Positions 12,976-24,787 of a DNA stretch of 64,000 nt are shown here, piece by piece. Each line of letters starts with the position of its first letter. The stretch's first letter is position 1. Below the pieces are notes generated by a model. It saw only the letters and a program-made list of their open reading frames with translations, had not been told where the DNA came from and did not search any database. Source of the stretch: Symsagittifera roscoffensis (Eukaryota; Xenacoelomorpha; Acoela; Convolutidae); contig NC_087062.1 in assembly GCF_963678635.1 (NCBI RefSeq), positions 61,609,584 to 61,673,583 on the forward strand, in the 5' to 3' direction. Position numbers and translations under genes: made by a program.

Positions 12976-13592
12976 TGTTCCGACCATGGTCTTTAGAAAA
13001 CTATTGTTTAGAAAGTTTCTTTTTCCAAATTAGTGTAGTTTTTTCTGCTTGGTGTGATAAAAGGATCTGATGTAAAAATATAATTAAGGCATATTAAAAA
13101 GTCATAGTAATAAAGGCAAATTGGACAAAAATTCTGTAGAAAATTGACTAGAAAATCTGAAAAAATTTTCAATAATTTCTGCAGAACATGTTTGACAAAT
13201 TGGACAAAAATTCTATAGAAAATTGACTAGAAAATCTGATATATTAAAAAAAAAATTCAAAAATTTCTGCAGAACATTTTTGAATTTTTGAAGTTCTTGA
13301 ATCCCAAAATGAAGCAAAAAACTCCAAAAAACAATTTTTACTTGCTTAAAATTAAGTTTTACGGTCCTAAATAAGCCATAATTTAGCTGTTGTAAGCCTG
13401 CTCGCTTGCTTTATTCGCTTAAATTAACACAAAAATCAAAAAGTTTTGAAACGACTGAAAAGTCTTTAATATGATATATCAATCAACCGTCCGATGTATA
13501 TTTGTGGTGCCTGATTTGCGTGGAAAACAAAAAGCAAAAAAAAAACTCTACCGAATACAAAATTCCTAACCATTTTTCAAATGGTCGGAACA
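12976..13592. repeat. Inverted pair TGTTCCGACCAT / ATGGTCGGAACA
   Basis: An exact 12-bp inverted repeat separated by about 590 bp (12976-12987 and 13581-13592). Next to the left arm is a small hairpin, TGTGC-AAGTA-GCACA. Similar left-arm motifs occur near 11905-11935, 32437-32460 and 58521-58550, so this looks like the edge of a dispersed non-coding element. Confidence 0.5.
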
Positions 13593-14180
13593 AAAAAGGG
13601 TCAGTCGGAATATTGGAGGCCTTGCCTCATAGGAGCAATTTTGCTTTGTCTTGCTATTCAGCCATTTGGAGTTAATGAGCTTTTTAGTCATCCACGCTGG
13701 TTAAAAACAGAAAAGGAAATAATTTTTTTGGCACAGATGAATAACCTTTTATTTTCGGCAGTTATAAGTCTGCAGTTCTACTACCCCACCTCAATCTTCG
13801 TAAATTCGAGAATTACCAGAATTTGATCTATATCAAAATATTATTGGCCTGTAAATCTTAAGTGTACTATTTATTTTTTGAGGCCGGTTGAACAGAGGTT
13901 TGAAAAGATTTAAATACGTAAAAATAATAATTTATCAAGCAGAGGGAAGAATGTTTAAACATCAATTAAGACATTTATTTTCGAGCAAGTACAATTTTGA
14001 AAAAAAAATTTACTTAAATCATTGTTTGCCAATGTCGAAACAAGCCGAACTTGAAGCGAATTTTGCGCTGAAGTAAAAAGTTAACCAAAGAGGTATTCTA
14101 GGGGCAGATAATCGTCCTTTTTTACGGAAACAGATATGACATTAACAATGACACAGTATATAAATTAATGTTTTTTTTTG

Positions 14181-15467
14181 CTAAGTCTGTTGGATGATGG
14201 AATTGAGACCAGAATTTGTCCAGTCTGGGTTGAGAGTTATGTCGGCCAAATGATCCTCGAGGTCTATCAGCTGTTGTTGCGTTCGACCACAAAGCAAAGC
14301 TATAACTGCAGTCCCGGCAGCAGTGCCAGAGTCAGAGTCCAGACACCTGCAACGTATATTAGCAAGGTCGGTAAAACTTCCTCGGAAACATTCTGGCGAC
14401 AAATCAAAACTAAGTGTTTTCAAGTATTGATTCTATCTTTCTACTCCTATACATTTCATATTGAATAACTGAGAAAATGAGTCCCACTTTGTTCATAAAA
14501 ACCGCAAAATTTCGGTTTATTGTCAAGCCATTTGATTTGCTGTTCAATGTTGATTGCCGAATTGCTTCATCGCCTAAACAATGACTGGAAACCTAACTGA
14601 CCTTATATCTCCTCCTTTTGCGGCAGTCCATTCTATTGTTCCTCCCCCTCCCCCAGATGAGTCGTTGTTTGAGTTATTGCTGGATAGGAACAATCTGAAG
14701 TTGTGGTGGAGGCTATCTGAGATGGGCAGCTCATTACCCAATACGAACAGACACGATCGACCACCCTCCCTGTTTTCAGCTATCTTCTCTGACATTCTTA
14801 ATCCTAGCACATTGCCTTTGCTCGGCTCCACCTGTTAAAAAAAACATTAATCTTTTGTCAGATTCCGGGCTAAAACTAATACCGAGACAGCAATAACACT
14901 AACTCTTTACAAATTGTTGAAGAAATATTTTTATAATTGCCCAAGCTGTTAATCACGTTAAAATTCCCAATTCCCTAAATCATTTAGTAGCAGGGATGTT
15001 ATTACCCAGAAGAGGTTTTATATTGTGAACATACATGTATAAATAAGAAAGAAGAGGTGTCCTTTCGGTGATACCAAACTGGTTTAAGGGACTATAAAAA
15101 TAAAATTGTTTTTTGAATCAAAGGGCAAGAAATTAATTTTGCATACCTTGAGGTGTTGTAACTCGGGACCGAAGTAGTATCCAACTATGTGCACTCGGCT
15201 CTTATCACCATCAGACGAGGATGACTGGGATGAAATCGATTGACAGTAGTGATCTACCATGTAAAGACCGGCCTCTGCCATCGGTTGCAGGTTGATGTTG
15301 CAATGGAACAAAGGTATGCAGTCTATAATGTGGGTATTACCCGTTGAGATCTCATCGTAGCCTATTAGCACTCCGTTCACTGCATTGCAGGGGTGTTTTG
15401 CAGCGTGCAGAAACATTTTGGCACTTGCCTCTAAACTCAATTCGTATACCATTCTATCATACACAGC
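14181..15467 (-). CDS. ER membrane protein complex subunit 8/9
   Basis: A subunit of the EMC, which inserts tail-anchored and multipass proteins into the ER membrane; EMC8/9 is a cytosolic MPN-fold subunit. Exons on the minus strand: 15467-15147, 14831-14602 and 14346-14181, with phases 0 and 2 agreeing. Family features seen: KMFLHAAKHPCNAVNGVLIG near the start, the conserved DCIPLFH, VGYYFGPELQHLK, LFVLGNELPI, and the C-terminal LIDLEDHLADI followed by NPDWTN. From ATG at 15452 the protein has 233 residues, against about 210 in human EMC8. The exon at 15467 begins with a good acceptor (CTCCTTTTAG) and is open to its edge, so the true start may be in an upstream exon; see 22926-22980. A glycine/serine/asparagine insert sits before the last exon. 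EMC8 and EMC9 are vertebrate paralogues, so a single name is not assigned. Confidence 0.9.
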
Positions 15468-16544
15468 CTAAAAGGAGATCAGTGGTCGAGCAACTATCCA
15501 AAAAGAGTGAGGATAATCAACTATCAAACAACAGAGATGATCAGTAACGAATTAAGTAACGCTTCATCAAAACCTCGCCTGCGTTGCGGAAATCTTCTTT
15601 GCGCGAGCTCTTAAAACCAATTGAATCGGCGTGAAAATTATTAAAATTTGGCTTCCTTTCCGAATCTTAGTGAAACGCCGAGGCCAAGAGGAGCTTCACA
15701 CCAATAGCGATACAAAAAAATTTAAAAAAAATAAGAGAACCAAAAATTTTGTTTGCCTCAAAAAAAGATAACTAGGGACCCAGCTAAAGCTGGCGGTACG
15801 TGTTTGATATTTTTTGAGATTCGGGATGAAATGCATTTTTTTTCTTCAAAAATTGGTCATTGCCTAAAAAGCTTAGTTGTTTCTCTAAGAAAAAAGTGAG
15901 AGTGAAAACTTTTTCAAGGATATAACATTTTTCTAAGAGAAAAATTTAACATTTTTCTTAGAAAAAAAATATAACAATTTTCTTAGGAAAAGGATTCGCT
16001 ACTTTTGCAGAAAAAACTGTCGCAGTTAGTTCTTTTGATACCCTTCATCTCAAATTTGATATGGTACTTTCTAAGAAAATTCAAAAAGTTTCTAAAAAAG
16101 GGTCAAAAGTTCCTATATCCATAACTTTTTTCTGCAAAATTTAGGTCGTGACCGCATAAACAAAAAAATTCCTAAAACTGGCTGTATCTATTGAACGTTA
16201 AACTTGAGAATTGGCAGGGTAGTTTCCGAGAAAAATCAAAAAGTTTCCAAAAAACGGTAAAAGTTTCAAAACTCTTGACTTTTTTGAAAGCAATAGCTTT
16301 TTCCTTTAAAAAAATTGGGTGTAGACCATCATAAATAGAGGCATTGAGCAAACTGTTTTTTCGATAAAACACTTGATATTAGATTTGGCCGGATAGTTAT
16401 TGAGAATAGTCAGAAAGTTTCCATAAAACGGTAAACTTATCGAATATTCAAATCGAATTTCCTCGAATCATAGCCTTTGAGTAAAAAAAATGGTGCTTTC
16501 CACAAAAAGCAATGAATTCCAAGTCTAATTCAGCATAATAGAAA

Positions 16545-17500
16545 GTCCGGCTTATTTTACCGTCTCTTAAGGCTACTTTGTTACCTTGCAGTGACCGAAC
16601 GATATGACATCTGACATGAAAGATAATTACCCAATTACAAGCACATTATGTCTGCAAGCATAACATAATAAAATCCAAAATTTGTAGCAAGTGTCGCCAG
16701 TCTTTCAAAACATAAAAAGTGTGACTGCGAACAATTAATCAGGAATTTAAGATAACTAGCGTGTAACGCAATTCCAATGCTCTAAACAGAGTAATAGAAA
16801 GTACACTGAACAACAATTGCAACTACCATGAAACTAGCTCACAACTTAAGAAAAATCCGTAATATGTCGCCTAAGCCAACAAAACTTGAGCAGGCAAACA
16901 AACGTGACAAATAAAATTTACCGGAAGTTTTTGTTCAATTTTATACATACTGAAACAAACAAGGTCCTGCCGAGAGTCACACCCCATCCCTTGGGTGCAA
17001 AGGTGAACGCCTTGCGTCCAAGCGAAATGGGAAGGAACCTGGAAGTTGTTAACGTTCAATAACAAATAAAGAATTACTTCTAAGAAAAATTGTTTACAGG
17101 AAAAAATCTAGTTCCTGGTTACAAAACAAGCTATCGCAAGTTTAAAAAAAAACAATTAAACCGAGCTGATGAATTAAATAACGCGATGAATTCAGAACCT
17201 AACTCAGCATAATAGAAAGCCCAGCTTATTTTAGTGTCTTCATGGTTATTTTGTTAACTTGCAGTGACCGATCGTTGACATTTGACAAGAAAGGTAATTA
17301 CCCAATTACAAGCACATTCTGTCTGCATGCATAACGTTATAAAATCCAAAAGTTGCAGCTGGAAGTGTCATCAGTCTTTCAAAAAATGTGTCTAATATTG
17401 TCACGAAAACAATTGAAAAAAACTGTGATCGCAAACATTTAATCACGATTTTAAGATGAACTAGCGTGTAAATCACCTCCAATGCTCTAAACATATTAAT
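16545..17500. repeat. Direct repeat, two copies about 660 bp apart
   Basis: Copies 16545-16800 and 17205-17500 share AATAGAAAG, CTTGCAGTGACCGA, AATTACCCAATTACAAGCACATT, TGTCGCCAGTCTTTCAAAA (second copy TGTCATCAGTC) and CTAGCGTGTAA. They differ by scattered substitutions and small indels. The order suggests a local duplication of a dispersed element. Confidence 0.7.
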
Positions 17501-18335
17501 ATACGTCAAAACTGCTAATATATATTATGAAAAAACGAAGGGAATGCAACCGTATCAATAGACGGTGCATCCAACAACGCACAGGAGCTTTTCACATCCC
17601 GTTTTGGGATTGAACCCAAAATCCCTCAATTGCGAGCGTTCTTGAGAAAAATCAAAAAGATTCGAGATACGAGCAAAAACAAACATTTGACAATTCTGAG
17701 GGCCAGAACTTTCTGTGTAAAAAAACTTGGATATAACCACTCATGCAGTCGAACTTGCCAAGGCTGGATCTGACCTTTGAAACCAAAATTTCAGACTTGG
17801 GGGGATAGTTTTTGAGAAAACGATAAAATCCAAAAAAAATGGGTCAGATAGTCCCCACTGACTTTTCCGAAGGCTGTAGACAGTGCGGTAAAGTCGAAAA
17901 AGACAAGTGGACCATGCAGACACACAGAGAAAAAGGCGAATTTCTACTGGTAGCCATTTTTTTTGAAACTCGGAAGAGCAGTTTTAAGACAACCTATTTT
18001 GCAACAAGTGAAAAAAGTACCGAAGCGTCTCAAAAAAATTGAAACTCAATCCAAAAAAATGTTTTCATGATACCTGTTTTCATCAAACAGGAGTTCTAAG
18101 CAAACATGCCAAGCAAAGCATTTGAAATTTAAATTAGCAGCGGAACAAAATTTACGAAGCTAAAAACACGCCTGCTAAAAACAATATAATCTTCTAGCAG
18201 ACACCAGTTGAGCCAAGAAAAAGTACGCCTGAAAGCACACTGAACAACACTTGCAATTACCATAACTTTAGCTTACAACTTAAGAAAAATTCTTGATATG
18301 TCGCCTAAGCCAACAAAACTTGAGCAGACAAACAA

Positions 18336-18640
18336 ACGCTGACAGCATACAATTTCATTTTCTATATTTGACGATTTCATTGGCAAAATCACTGAACTCA
18401 TGAATCAGACTCTCGTTTAACATAGTTCTTTCTTTTCACTAGCCTGTACATACATCCTTTGCTTCAATCATTAGATTTCACTAGCCCGTACATATCTCCT
18501 TTGCTTCAATCATTAGATAAATCTATCGTAAATTATTTAGAAACATCAAACTTTTTTCTTAGTTTGATTCTGTGTTTAATGAGTATTTTGAAATACCATA
18601 AAAAACGTCAAATTCATAAACCTGAACAATTTCAGCAATG
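18336..18640. repeat. About 300-bp duplication, copy 1 of 2
   Basis: Nearly identical to 21322-21610, starting at GCTGACAGCATACAATTTC. Both contain a short internal tandem repeat (TTTCACTAGCC.GTACATAT then CCTTTGCTTCAATCATTAGA, twice). The second copy continues into a hairpin-ended element. Confidence 0.75.
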
Positions 18641-18739
18641 ATATTAGAACGGCGGCCACATCTGCAAATGCTTGTAGTATATTGCTTAAGCACACAATTT
18701 CAATATTTGAAGTTATTTCTTTTTGAAATTTTTGAAAAC

Positions 18740-19960
18740 TTTTGCAGAATCGTAGAAACGTCATACCTCGGAAAGTGAAATGCATTGAACTGCAATCTGG
18801 GGTGTCCAGATATAAGCTTCCAGAGAGTACCTTAACAGCAGCCCAGCAGTATTGACATTTTCAAACTGAGTTATCTTTTTTTGAAACTTGACGTTTTGGA
18901 AAAATTTTGAAAAAACATAGAAAAATGGCATGTCTGAGAAAGTAAGATAATTTTCGCAGTCAAAATTGGAGGAAAAAATTGCGACTACACTAAGCACACC
19001 ATTTTAGAGTTGGTAATTAAAGATTTCGTAAAGCTTTTTAAAAATTCAGCTTTTTGATTTTTTTGAAAATCTTGAAAAAACGTCATAGCTTGGAAACTAA
19101 AATGATTTCAGCAGTCACTCTCGGCAAAAAGATTTCAAGTCCCTCAGAATACCCTGCCAGCACCCAGCTATAGGTTTGTGAAACTCTTAATTTTCTAAAA
19201 ATTTTATATCCAAGTTTTCAAAACTTTTGGACAAATCATAAAAAACATCATACCTCGGAAACTAAAAACATTTGAACAGTCGCATTTGGACCCAAGATTT
19301 TAACAGTCGCAAACAAAAATATTTGCATATACCCAACTACAGGGTTGGAAATTGCAAAATTTTTGAACTTTTTTAATCTTAGTTTTCTGAAACTATAGAA
19401 ACACCATGTCTCAAAAACTACAAGGATTTGAGCAGTCATAATTTGAGGCAAAAAATGCGACCCCTGGGAGTACACTGACAGCTTCCAACTCCAGGGTTGG
19501 AAATTTCAAATTTTTTAAATCTAAGTTTTCTGAAAAGAAAAAAAGTGTAATATCTCGAAGGATTTGAGCAGTCATCTTTGGAGGCAAGATTCACTATCCT
19601 GAGAGTATCCTGACACCGCCCAACTAAAAGATTGAGAATTTCAAATTGTGTGAAACTTTTTAAATTAAAAATTTCTCGTAATCTACAAGGATTTGGGTAT
19701 TCATAATTGAAGGCCCAATTCGCAACCTCGGGGAACCCTGACAGCATCCCACAATTGGGTTGCTCATTCCAAAATTGGTGAAATAAACACTGAATTCAAA
19801 CTGGAAAATCGAAAAAATCTATTGCAATATTCGATATAGCTTTAACGTTAAAAAATCTTTCGTTAAAAATGCATAAATAATGCGCTGAAAAAGCTTAAAA
19901 ATGGCGAGATAGTGAAGCCCGCATTTAAATATATCATAGATAATACATAGATAGATAGAG
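18740..19960. repeat. Satellite-like divergent tandem array A
   Basis: At least six degenerate units of roughly 150-200 bp. Each carries versions of TTTGAGCAGTC, GAGAGTACCCTGACAGC and CCCAACTACAGGGTTGGAAATT followed by a T-rich stretch. The array ends in a unique tail (AATTCAAACTGGAAAATCGAAAAAA, then CCCGCATTTAAATATAT) that also closes array B at 35.1-36.15 kb. Reading frames in it are not conserved between units. Confidence 0.7.
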
Positions 19961-20280
19961 AGATAAAAGATAAAGAGATAATAGATATGTCATCAACAAC
20001 CGTTATGCTAACTAACAATGGCCATTTCGATAAATAAATTTACAATTTTTTGACTATACGTATCGGCGAGAATCGTTGTCAATGTCCAGTACCACATCAA
20101 GTAAAGCAGGTAAGTTAGAGGCAAAATACAGGAAGATGGAACAGTTTTGATACGTTTTCTTCTCATAAAACTCCTGTGCATCCAGGATGGAGATATGGCG
20201 AGGCTTTGATTGTAACTGATCTCTATAGAACATCATCAAGTCTGTTTTCGGCTACCCACATAGGATCTCCGCTCGGGGTT

Positions 20281-20601
20281 CTAGATCTTTGTCGGAAGTA
20301 GCACAAATGCGAACAAGTAGTATACAAGAATAAACAGTGATATGACAACCGAAACAACAGACACTTTACCCCACACTGAGGAAAGAGGTCCACCCGATCC
20401 CCCACCAGTCCCCGAGCTACCCCTATTCTTTCCCCTGTGCTTCCCTGTCTCGGGTTGCTGGTCCTTCCTCCTCTCCAACAACAGGTGTCGCTTGATACTC
20501 TTGTCTGAAGTCCAGACTCGATTCTGCTTCCCAATACTCTTTCTGTACTTATCTATTGGCACTGCTGCTTCCAGACCTGAAGGTCCACGTTGTTTCACCA
20601 T
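20281..20601 (-). CDS. TRIQK-like small ER membrane protein
   Basis: A single-exon ORF of 106 residues ending in TAG/TAA after PTKI. Residues 16-26 read PIDKYRKSIGKQ, close to PVDQYRKQIGKQ in human TRIQK, the family hallmark (three QxxK/R motifs). It is followed by a basic stretch (KRHLLLERRKDQQ) and one hydrophobic segment near the C-terminus (about 79-102, VSVVSVVISLFILVYYLFAF). This topology suits a tail-anchored ER protein; TRIQK is an ER protein reported in vertebrate development. Human TRIQK is 86 residues, and the extra length here is a Gly/Ser-rich insert (GSSGTGGGSGG) before the membrane segment. It lies on the same strand as EMC8/9, possibly inside a large EMC8/9 intron. Confidence 0.75.
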   Translation of the reverse strand: MVKQRGPSGLEAAVPIDKYRKSIGKQNRVWTSDKSIKRHLLLERRKDQQPETGKHRGKNRGSSGTGGGSGGPLSSVWGKVSVVSVVISLFILVYYLFAFVLLPTKI

Positions 20602-22925
20602 CTTACAGCTTTTCGCTTTTGTTATAGCATGAATCGGTTATTAGAGAATGTTACCGTTAAAGCCATGTCATTCATCTTATATGTTGTCTGAAAAAAGTGT
20701 ACGCCTTTAAAGGAAAGTCATTCCAGAAGAATTTTTTCGGCAACTGTTCCCGCTAAATCTAATGAAACTTTCCCATAGTTGCAACATATTTTTGGAACCT
20801 CGAGAATTCACCTCAAAAAATCACAACATGGTTCCAGCTTTCAAAATTAATTTCCATTCATCTCATTTAAACAATTTTGCGCAAATTTGTATACGATACC
20901 ATTAGCAAGTACTCGAAAAATGTTCGATACAATTTTTGAAACGTTCGTTTTTTGGTGCTCATGGCAAGCGGAATAGTCAAAATTTAGAAGCTGTGGATGA
21001 TTCAATTTAATCTTCAATTTGCAGCCGCTTTTGTATTCCATCACGCCTGCTTTTTGCCAATCTTTGGAAACCTTCAAAGTTTTTTAAACGGATGCACGAA
21101 TTTCTCTTGATTGATTCAAAGTGAAATTTTGACAGTCAACTTTTAAATCCACTGATATTAAAATGCCTTATGAATTACATTTTGCAACCAAAATCGACTT
21201 CAAAGAGAGTTTTTGTTCAGTTAGTTTCACAATCACTTTCTTTTTCAACTAAAATGGTCAAATCTACAAAACTACTGGGTTTCAGATCTTCGTATTTGAT
21301 TTAGAAACAAAACACTTCAATGGCTGACAGCATACAATTTCATTTTCTATATTTGACGATTTCTTTGGCAAAATCACTGAACTCATGAATCAGACTCTCG
21401 TTTAACATAGTTCTTTCTTTTCACTAGCCCGTACATATATCCTTTGCTTCAATCATTAGATTTCACTAGCCCGTACATATATCCTTTGCTTCAATCATTA
21501 GATAAATCTATCGTCACTTATTTAGAAACATCAAACTTTTTTTCTTAGTTTGATTCTTAGTTTAATGAGTATTTTTGAAATATCATAAAAAATGTCAACT
21601 TCAAAAACGTGAACAATTTGAGCACTATCACGCACTATCCACTCAGCCACACAAGCTTAACATCTGACAAACACTAGTAAGGAATAAAGCAGCTACAAAT
21701 TCTAATAAATTGCCAATACTATTCAGGAAAAGTGGAACCAAATACAAATAGACTCAATTTTGCAAGTAATAATTTGGAATATAACAAACTGGAGACATCC
21801 ACTTTGATTTTGCATGGAACAAATCTCAAAGCCACATTATTTGCAAATTATGCATTTCAAGAAATTGCGAGATATATTGAGTTAAAAAATTTCTGAAATC
21901 GGGTTTTCATCATTGTTATGTTGTTTGAAACAAACACTTTTTTCGGTTCATTTGATGAATTAAAAATGCATCAACTGTTTTAACTTATTACTATTCGAAT
22001 GTCAAAGCACACGCTATGAAAAAGCTGTAAATGTGCCCTAAAAGTGGCACCAAAATTTGCGACTTAGTTTGGAAAAAAATGAAGATCCGTACTAATACAC
22101 TCGCTTCGCAAGTGTAATAATCTGCTGGAATATCTTGAATTGAAATCCGTTTCGAAACTGAAAACAAATGTTTTATTGCTCCATTTTTTAGCAGGCAGTA
22201 ATTGAGACGAAAGTCATTAGATCGAAAAACATTTTAAAAACTGTCTGCAAATTTTTTAATAGAATTGTATAGAATGAAGTTGAATTTGAGGAAAAAATAT
22301 ATTGAAACAATAGCCAAGAGACCGTTAGAAAAAAGCGAATGACAGCAAAGAGGCAGAAAAAAAAGAGTTTTAAAACAGTTTGATCTAATTTTTTTGGAAT
22401 CAATTTGAAAAAAGTGGGTCAAAAGGCAAATTTTTCATTCCGCTCGGAAATTAGATTCCTCTTTCATAATAGACTGTTTTGTCGTTCACGTTTAATTAAT
22501 CGCATAATTAGACGTGCACGTTTTTTTCGCGCTAGTTCCGCTTTTGAAACTTGAGTGGAATTGTACTTTCAGCAAATGAACTATAATTGAACTTTAAAAA
22601 ATCAAATGACAACCAACAGAACACCAAATTTGACGTACACAAAATTTAAGATTTTCCTCAAAAAAGGAGAACAAATCAACACAACCAATAAAGGTGGCAT
22701 CACTCTGTTCATTGTCACTAAGTAACGTAAGAATTCCACAATAAATTTCAATTGAGTGTCATCAAAAAACTGATCTGTCAGTTTCACCAAATTTTGTGAT
22801 ACGCGCTAGTCACACAATCAGACCAGCTTTACTCGATACAGACAACTTTGTTAAACTTGTTGGAATCCAAATCAGAGGTGAAAGGATTTTATTATAATAC
22901 CATACGTGACACGTTGCGAGCTTAC
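20602..22925. other. Non-coding stretch between TRIQK-like gene and the 22.9-kb exon
   Basis: Contains copy 2 of the 300-bp duplication and, from about 21600 to 22118, the interior and 3' hairpin of a hairpin-ended element. The remainder, 20640-21320 and 22120-22920, is AT-rich with nothing recognised. Confidence 0.5.
21322..21610. repeat. About 300-bp duplication, copy 2 of 2
   Basis: Partner of 18336-18640, with only a few substitutions. It is followed directly by sequence matching the interior and 3' end of the element at 30967-31645, ending in the hairpin ACACTCGCTTCGCAAGTGT near 22096-22114. Confidence 0.75.
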
Positions 22926-22980
22926 CTTGAAGTACGATAAACCGGGGAAATAAACTCCGTGCACCATAGTTCTCTCTACT
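22926..22980 (-). CDS. Candidate first coding exon of the EMC8/9 gene
   Basis: A 55-nt exon between a good acceptor (CTATTTTAG) and a good donor (TTCAAG|GTAAGC). ATG at 22967 opens MVHGVYFPGLSYFK and ends in phase 0. The EMC8/9 exon at 15467 also opens in phase 0 (AVYDRMVYEL), so the two can join. It may instead belong to another minus-strand gene; a 7.5-kb intron containing the TRIQK-like gene would be needed. Confidence 0.35.
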
Positions 22981-23060
22981 CTAAAATAGCCAAGACAAAC
23001 TAAGACAGGAAAAATTTTCAAAACTGAAAGGATAGGAAAAGACCGATTCTTATGTTAAAC

Positions 23061-23886
23061 ACGGAGGCTAAGCTGAACGAGCTTCGCACCACTTGCAAAA
23101 AAAATCGAAAATGTCGAAAAAACAAGATGTCGAAATGAATCAGACTAGTTTTGAAACAAAAACGAGCCAAGACAATAGAATATAAAATAAGCATCGAAAT
23201 ATCAAGTGGTAACAAAGCCGAAAATACCTTAGCAGATACCCTTTAAGCAGAAAAAAAATATGAAAAAATTATCAAGTTCCCCTCACCCTTAACCACTCAT
23301 ACACAAAATCTTTATTCGCGCGTCAAATGGAACAATATGAGTCCACTGAGCCGATATAATATTGGCCGAAACCGATTCAGTAGAAAAAATAATTAGACAA
23401 ATAAAAAGTTATTATGCACCCCTCACACACAGCTCGACAAACGACGCAATATGAGGCCACTATATAAGCTGCAAACATAGGCTAAATTATTTTATGTCAA
23501 AAAGGGAAAAAACAAGCCGAAAAAAATCAAAAAAAAAATTTTGTTTAATAAAAAATTTTAAGTCCCCCTCGCCCTCAAAGCACATACTCACAAAAAACTT
23601 TCGCTCCTCGACCGATATAACGCAATGTGAGGCCACAAAGCCGATATTATATAGGACGAAACCTATCAAGCTGAAAAAAAAAGAAAACTAAAAAAAAATT
23701 TTTTTAACAAATCGAGTTGGTAAAATTACAACTAACATAAAAAAGATAACTTCCAATAGGAAACAAACTATATCTGTAACGGATAATTTGTTGCTCACTG
23801 TCTTCCAGGAAAAGAGTCGTGTGATCAAATATATTTACGGGAAAAAAGTCCGATTGCAATAAATACCCTTGCTTATCGCAAGGGTG
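23061..23886 (+). mobile_element. Hairpin-ended non-autonomous element
   Basis: The 5' end is a diverged ACGGAGGCTAAGC...GAGCTTCGCACCACTTGC. The 3' end is CCCTTGCTTATCGCAAGGG (23866-23884), a perfect 7-bp stem with loop TTATC. No ORF. Assigned to the same family as the full copies at 26755, 29570, 36346 and 51285. Confidence 0.5.
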
Positions 23887-24000
23887 AAAATATAAATTAA
23901 AACGTTCAAAATCTAGAAAATAAAGTTCCACTTTCAGAAACATACCGTAAAAAATTCGACCACAAAACAAAATTTAAAAAACTTCAGTTGAACAAAAAAA

Positions 24001-24202
24001 GAGCCGTGGTTGAGGAGTAAGACTCGCGGCCTTTAATACGAAGATCGTGGGTTCAAATCCCGCTTCGGTACCGGTTCGAAGGACCCCAGCGACATCCGCC
24101 TCCTCAATGTGGGACCGGCAACGGCAAACGAAGACATCTCTCTCCCCATGGAAGGAAGGCCAAAAGTACAACGGTGGTAGTGGGACTAACCGCAAAAAAA
24201 AA
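24001..24202 (+). mobile_element. tRNA-derived SINE
   Basis: The first 73 bases are tRNA-like: an A box around TGGTTGAGGAGTAAGACTCG and a B box GTGGGTTCAAATCCCGC. A GC-rich unrelated body follows (ACATCCGCCTCCTC, GGGACCGGCAACGG, GGAAGGAAGGCC) and then a short A-run. This is the plan of a Pol III SINE. Composition is sharply richer in GC than its surroundings, so it looks young. The target-site duplication is not clear by eye. Confidence 0.8.
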
Positions 24203-24787
24203 CATTGAAATCTACAACACTAAACAGTAAAAAAAATGAACGCAGAAATAAAATGATAATTATCTAGAGTTGGAGACAAAAAAGTTGTCACAGAAAACAC
24301 AAAGCTGCTCATTTTATGTACAATTGGGATGTCAAAGAATAGAACTGAAGGAATTAGTGTATAGCAAGGAAGAATTATAAAATCTTTAAAGGATTACTGG
24401 CCTTCAAACAATATAGGCTATAAAGCAATGAAATAATTATAAAAAAGCTGTTGTCGAAAAAAATGTTGGGAAATTTAGACGCAAAAAAGTGCAAAAACTG
24501 ATAATTACCTGCTTCAAAAAACATTCTCAAAAACTGTATGGTGAACAAGTTTTGAGCAACATTGTTTTGGTGTTTCCAATTATTTGTTTTTCTTTCTATT
24601 TCCTTGAGATCGCTCATCAATTTAAAAACCGGTAGCTCGACAAAGAGCAAAGAAGGTTTTGATCAACGTTAGTTGGTGAAACGAACCAAAAATTTTGTAG
24701 ATTAAATTTTGATTCCTTTATAGGAGAGTCCGTGTGGTAGGCTTTGATCTTACGAAAGAGTACGAAAGAATTAAATCAACTTCTTAC

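Larger units (their letters stand above)
7678..14180. other. Intergenic region between Pax6 and EMC8/9
   Basis: No gene recognised. Contents are the MITEs at 10.6 and 12.2 kb, an element-like 5' hairpin end near 11433, and a dispersed motif containing TGTTCCGACCA near 11926 and 12976. There is also a higher-complexity stretch at about 7800-8120 that could be regulatory and a palindrome at 8646-8659. The remainder is AT-rich with no coding signal. Confidence 0.5.
15468..20280. other. Repeat-rich non-coding stretch
   Basis: No gene seen. It holds a divergent repeat at 15780-16480 and 17600-17830 (units around CGAGAAAAATCAAAAAGTTT), which recurs at 28.9-30.1 kb. It also holds a 250-290 bp direct repeat (16545-16800 and 17205-17500), a tRNA-like remnant at 16949-17040, one copy of a long duplication (18336-18640), the satellite-like array, and GATA-rich simple sequence near 19945-19995. 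Confidence 0.55.

Noticed and set aside
13581-13826. 81-residue plus-strand ORF
   Set aside because: Overlaps the inverted-repeat motif at 13581-13592 and has no recognisable domain; likely chance.
20054-20239. Minus-strand ORF just downstream of the TRIQK-like gene with a protein-like composition
   Set aside because: No family recognised, different frame from the TRIQK-like ORF, no strong splice sites; could be 3' UTR.
24001-24073. A functional tRNA gene at the start of the 24.0-kb SINE
   Set aside because: A and B boxes are good but anticodon and acceptor stems do not pair, and a SINE body and A-run follow.
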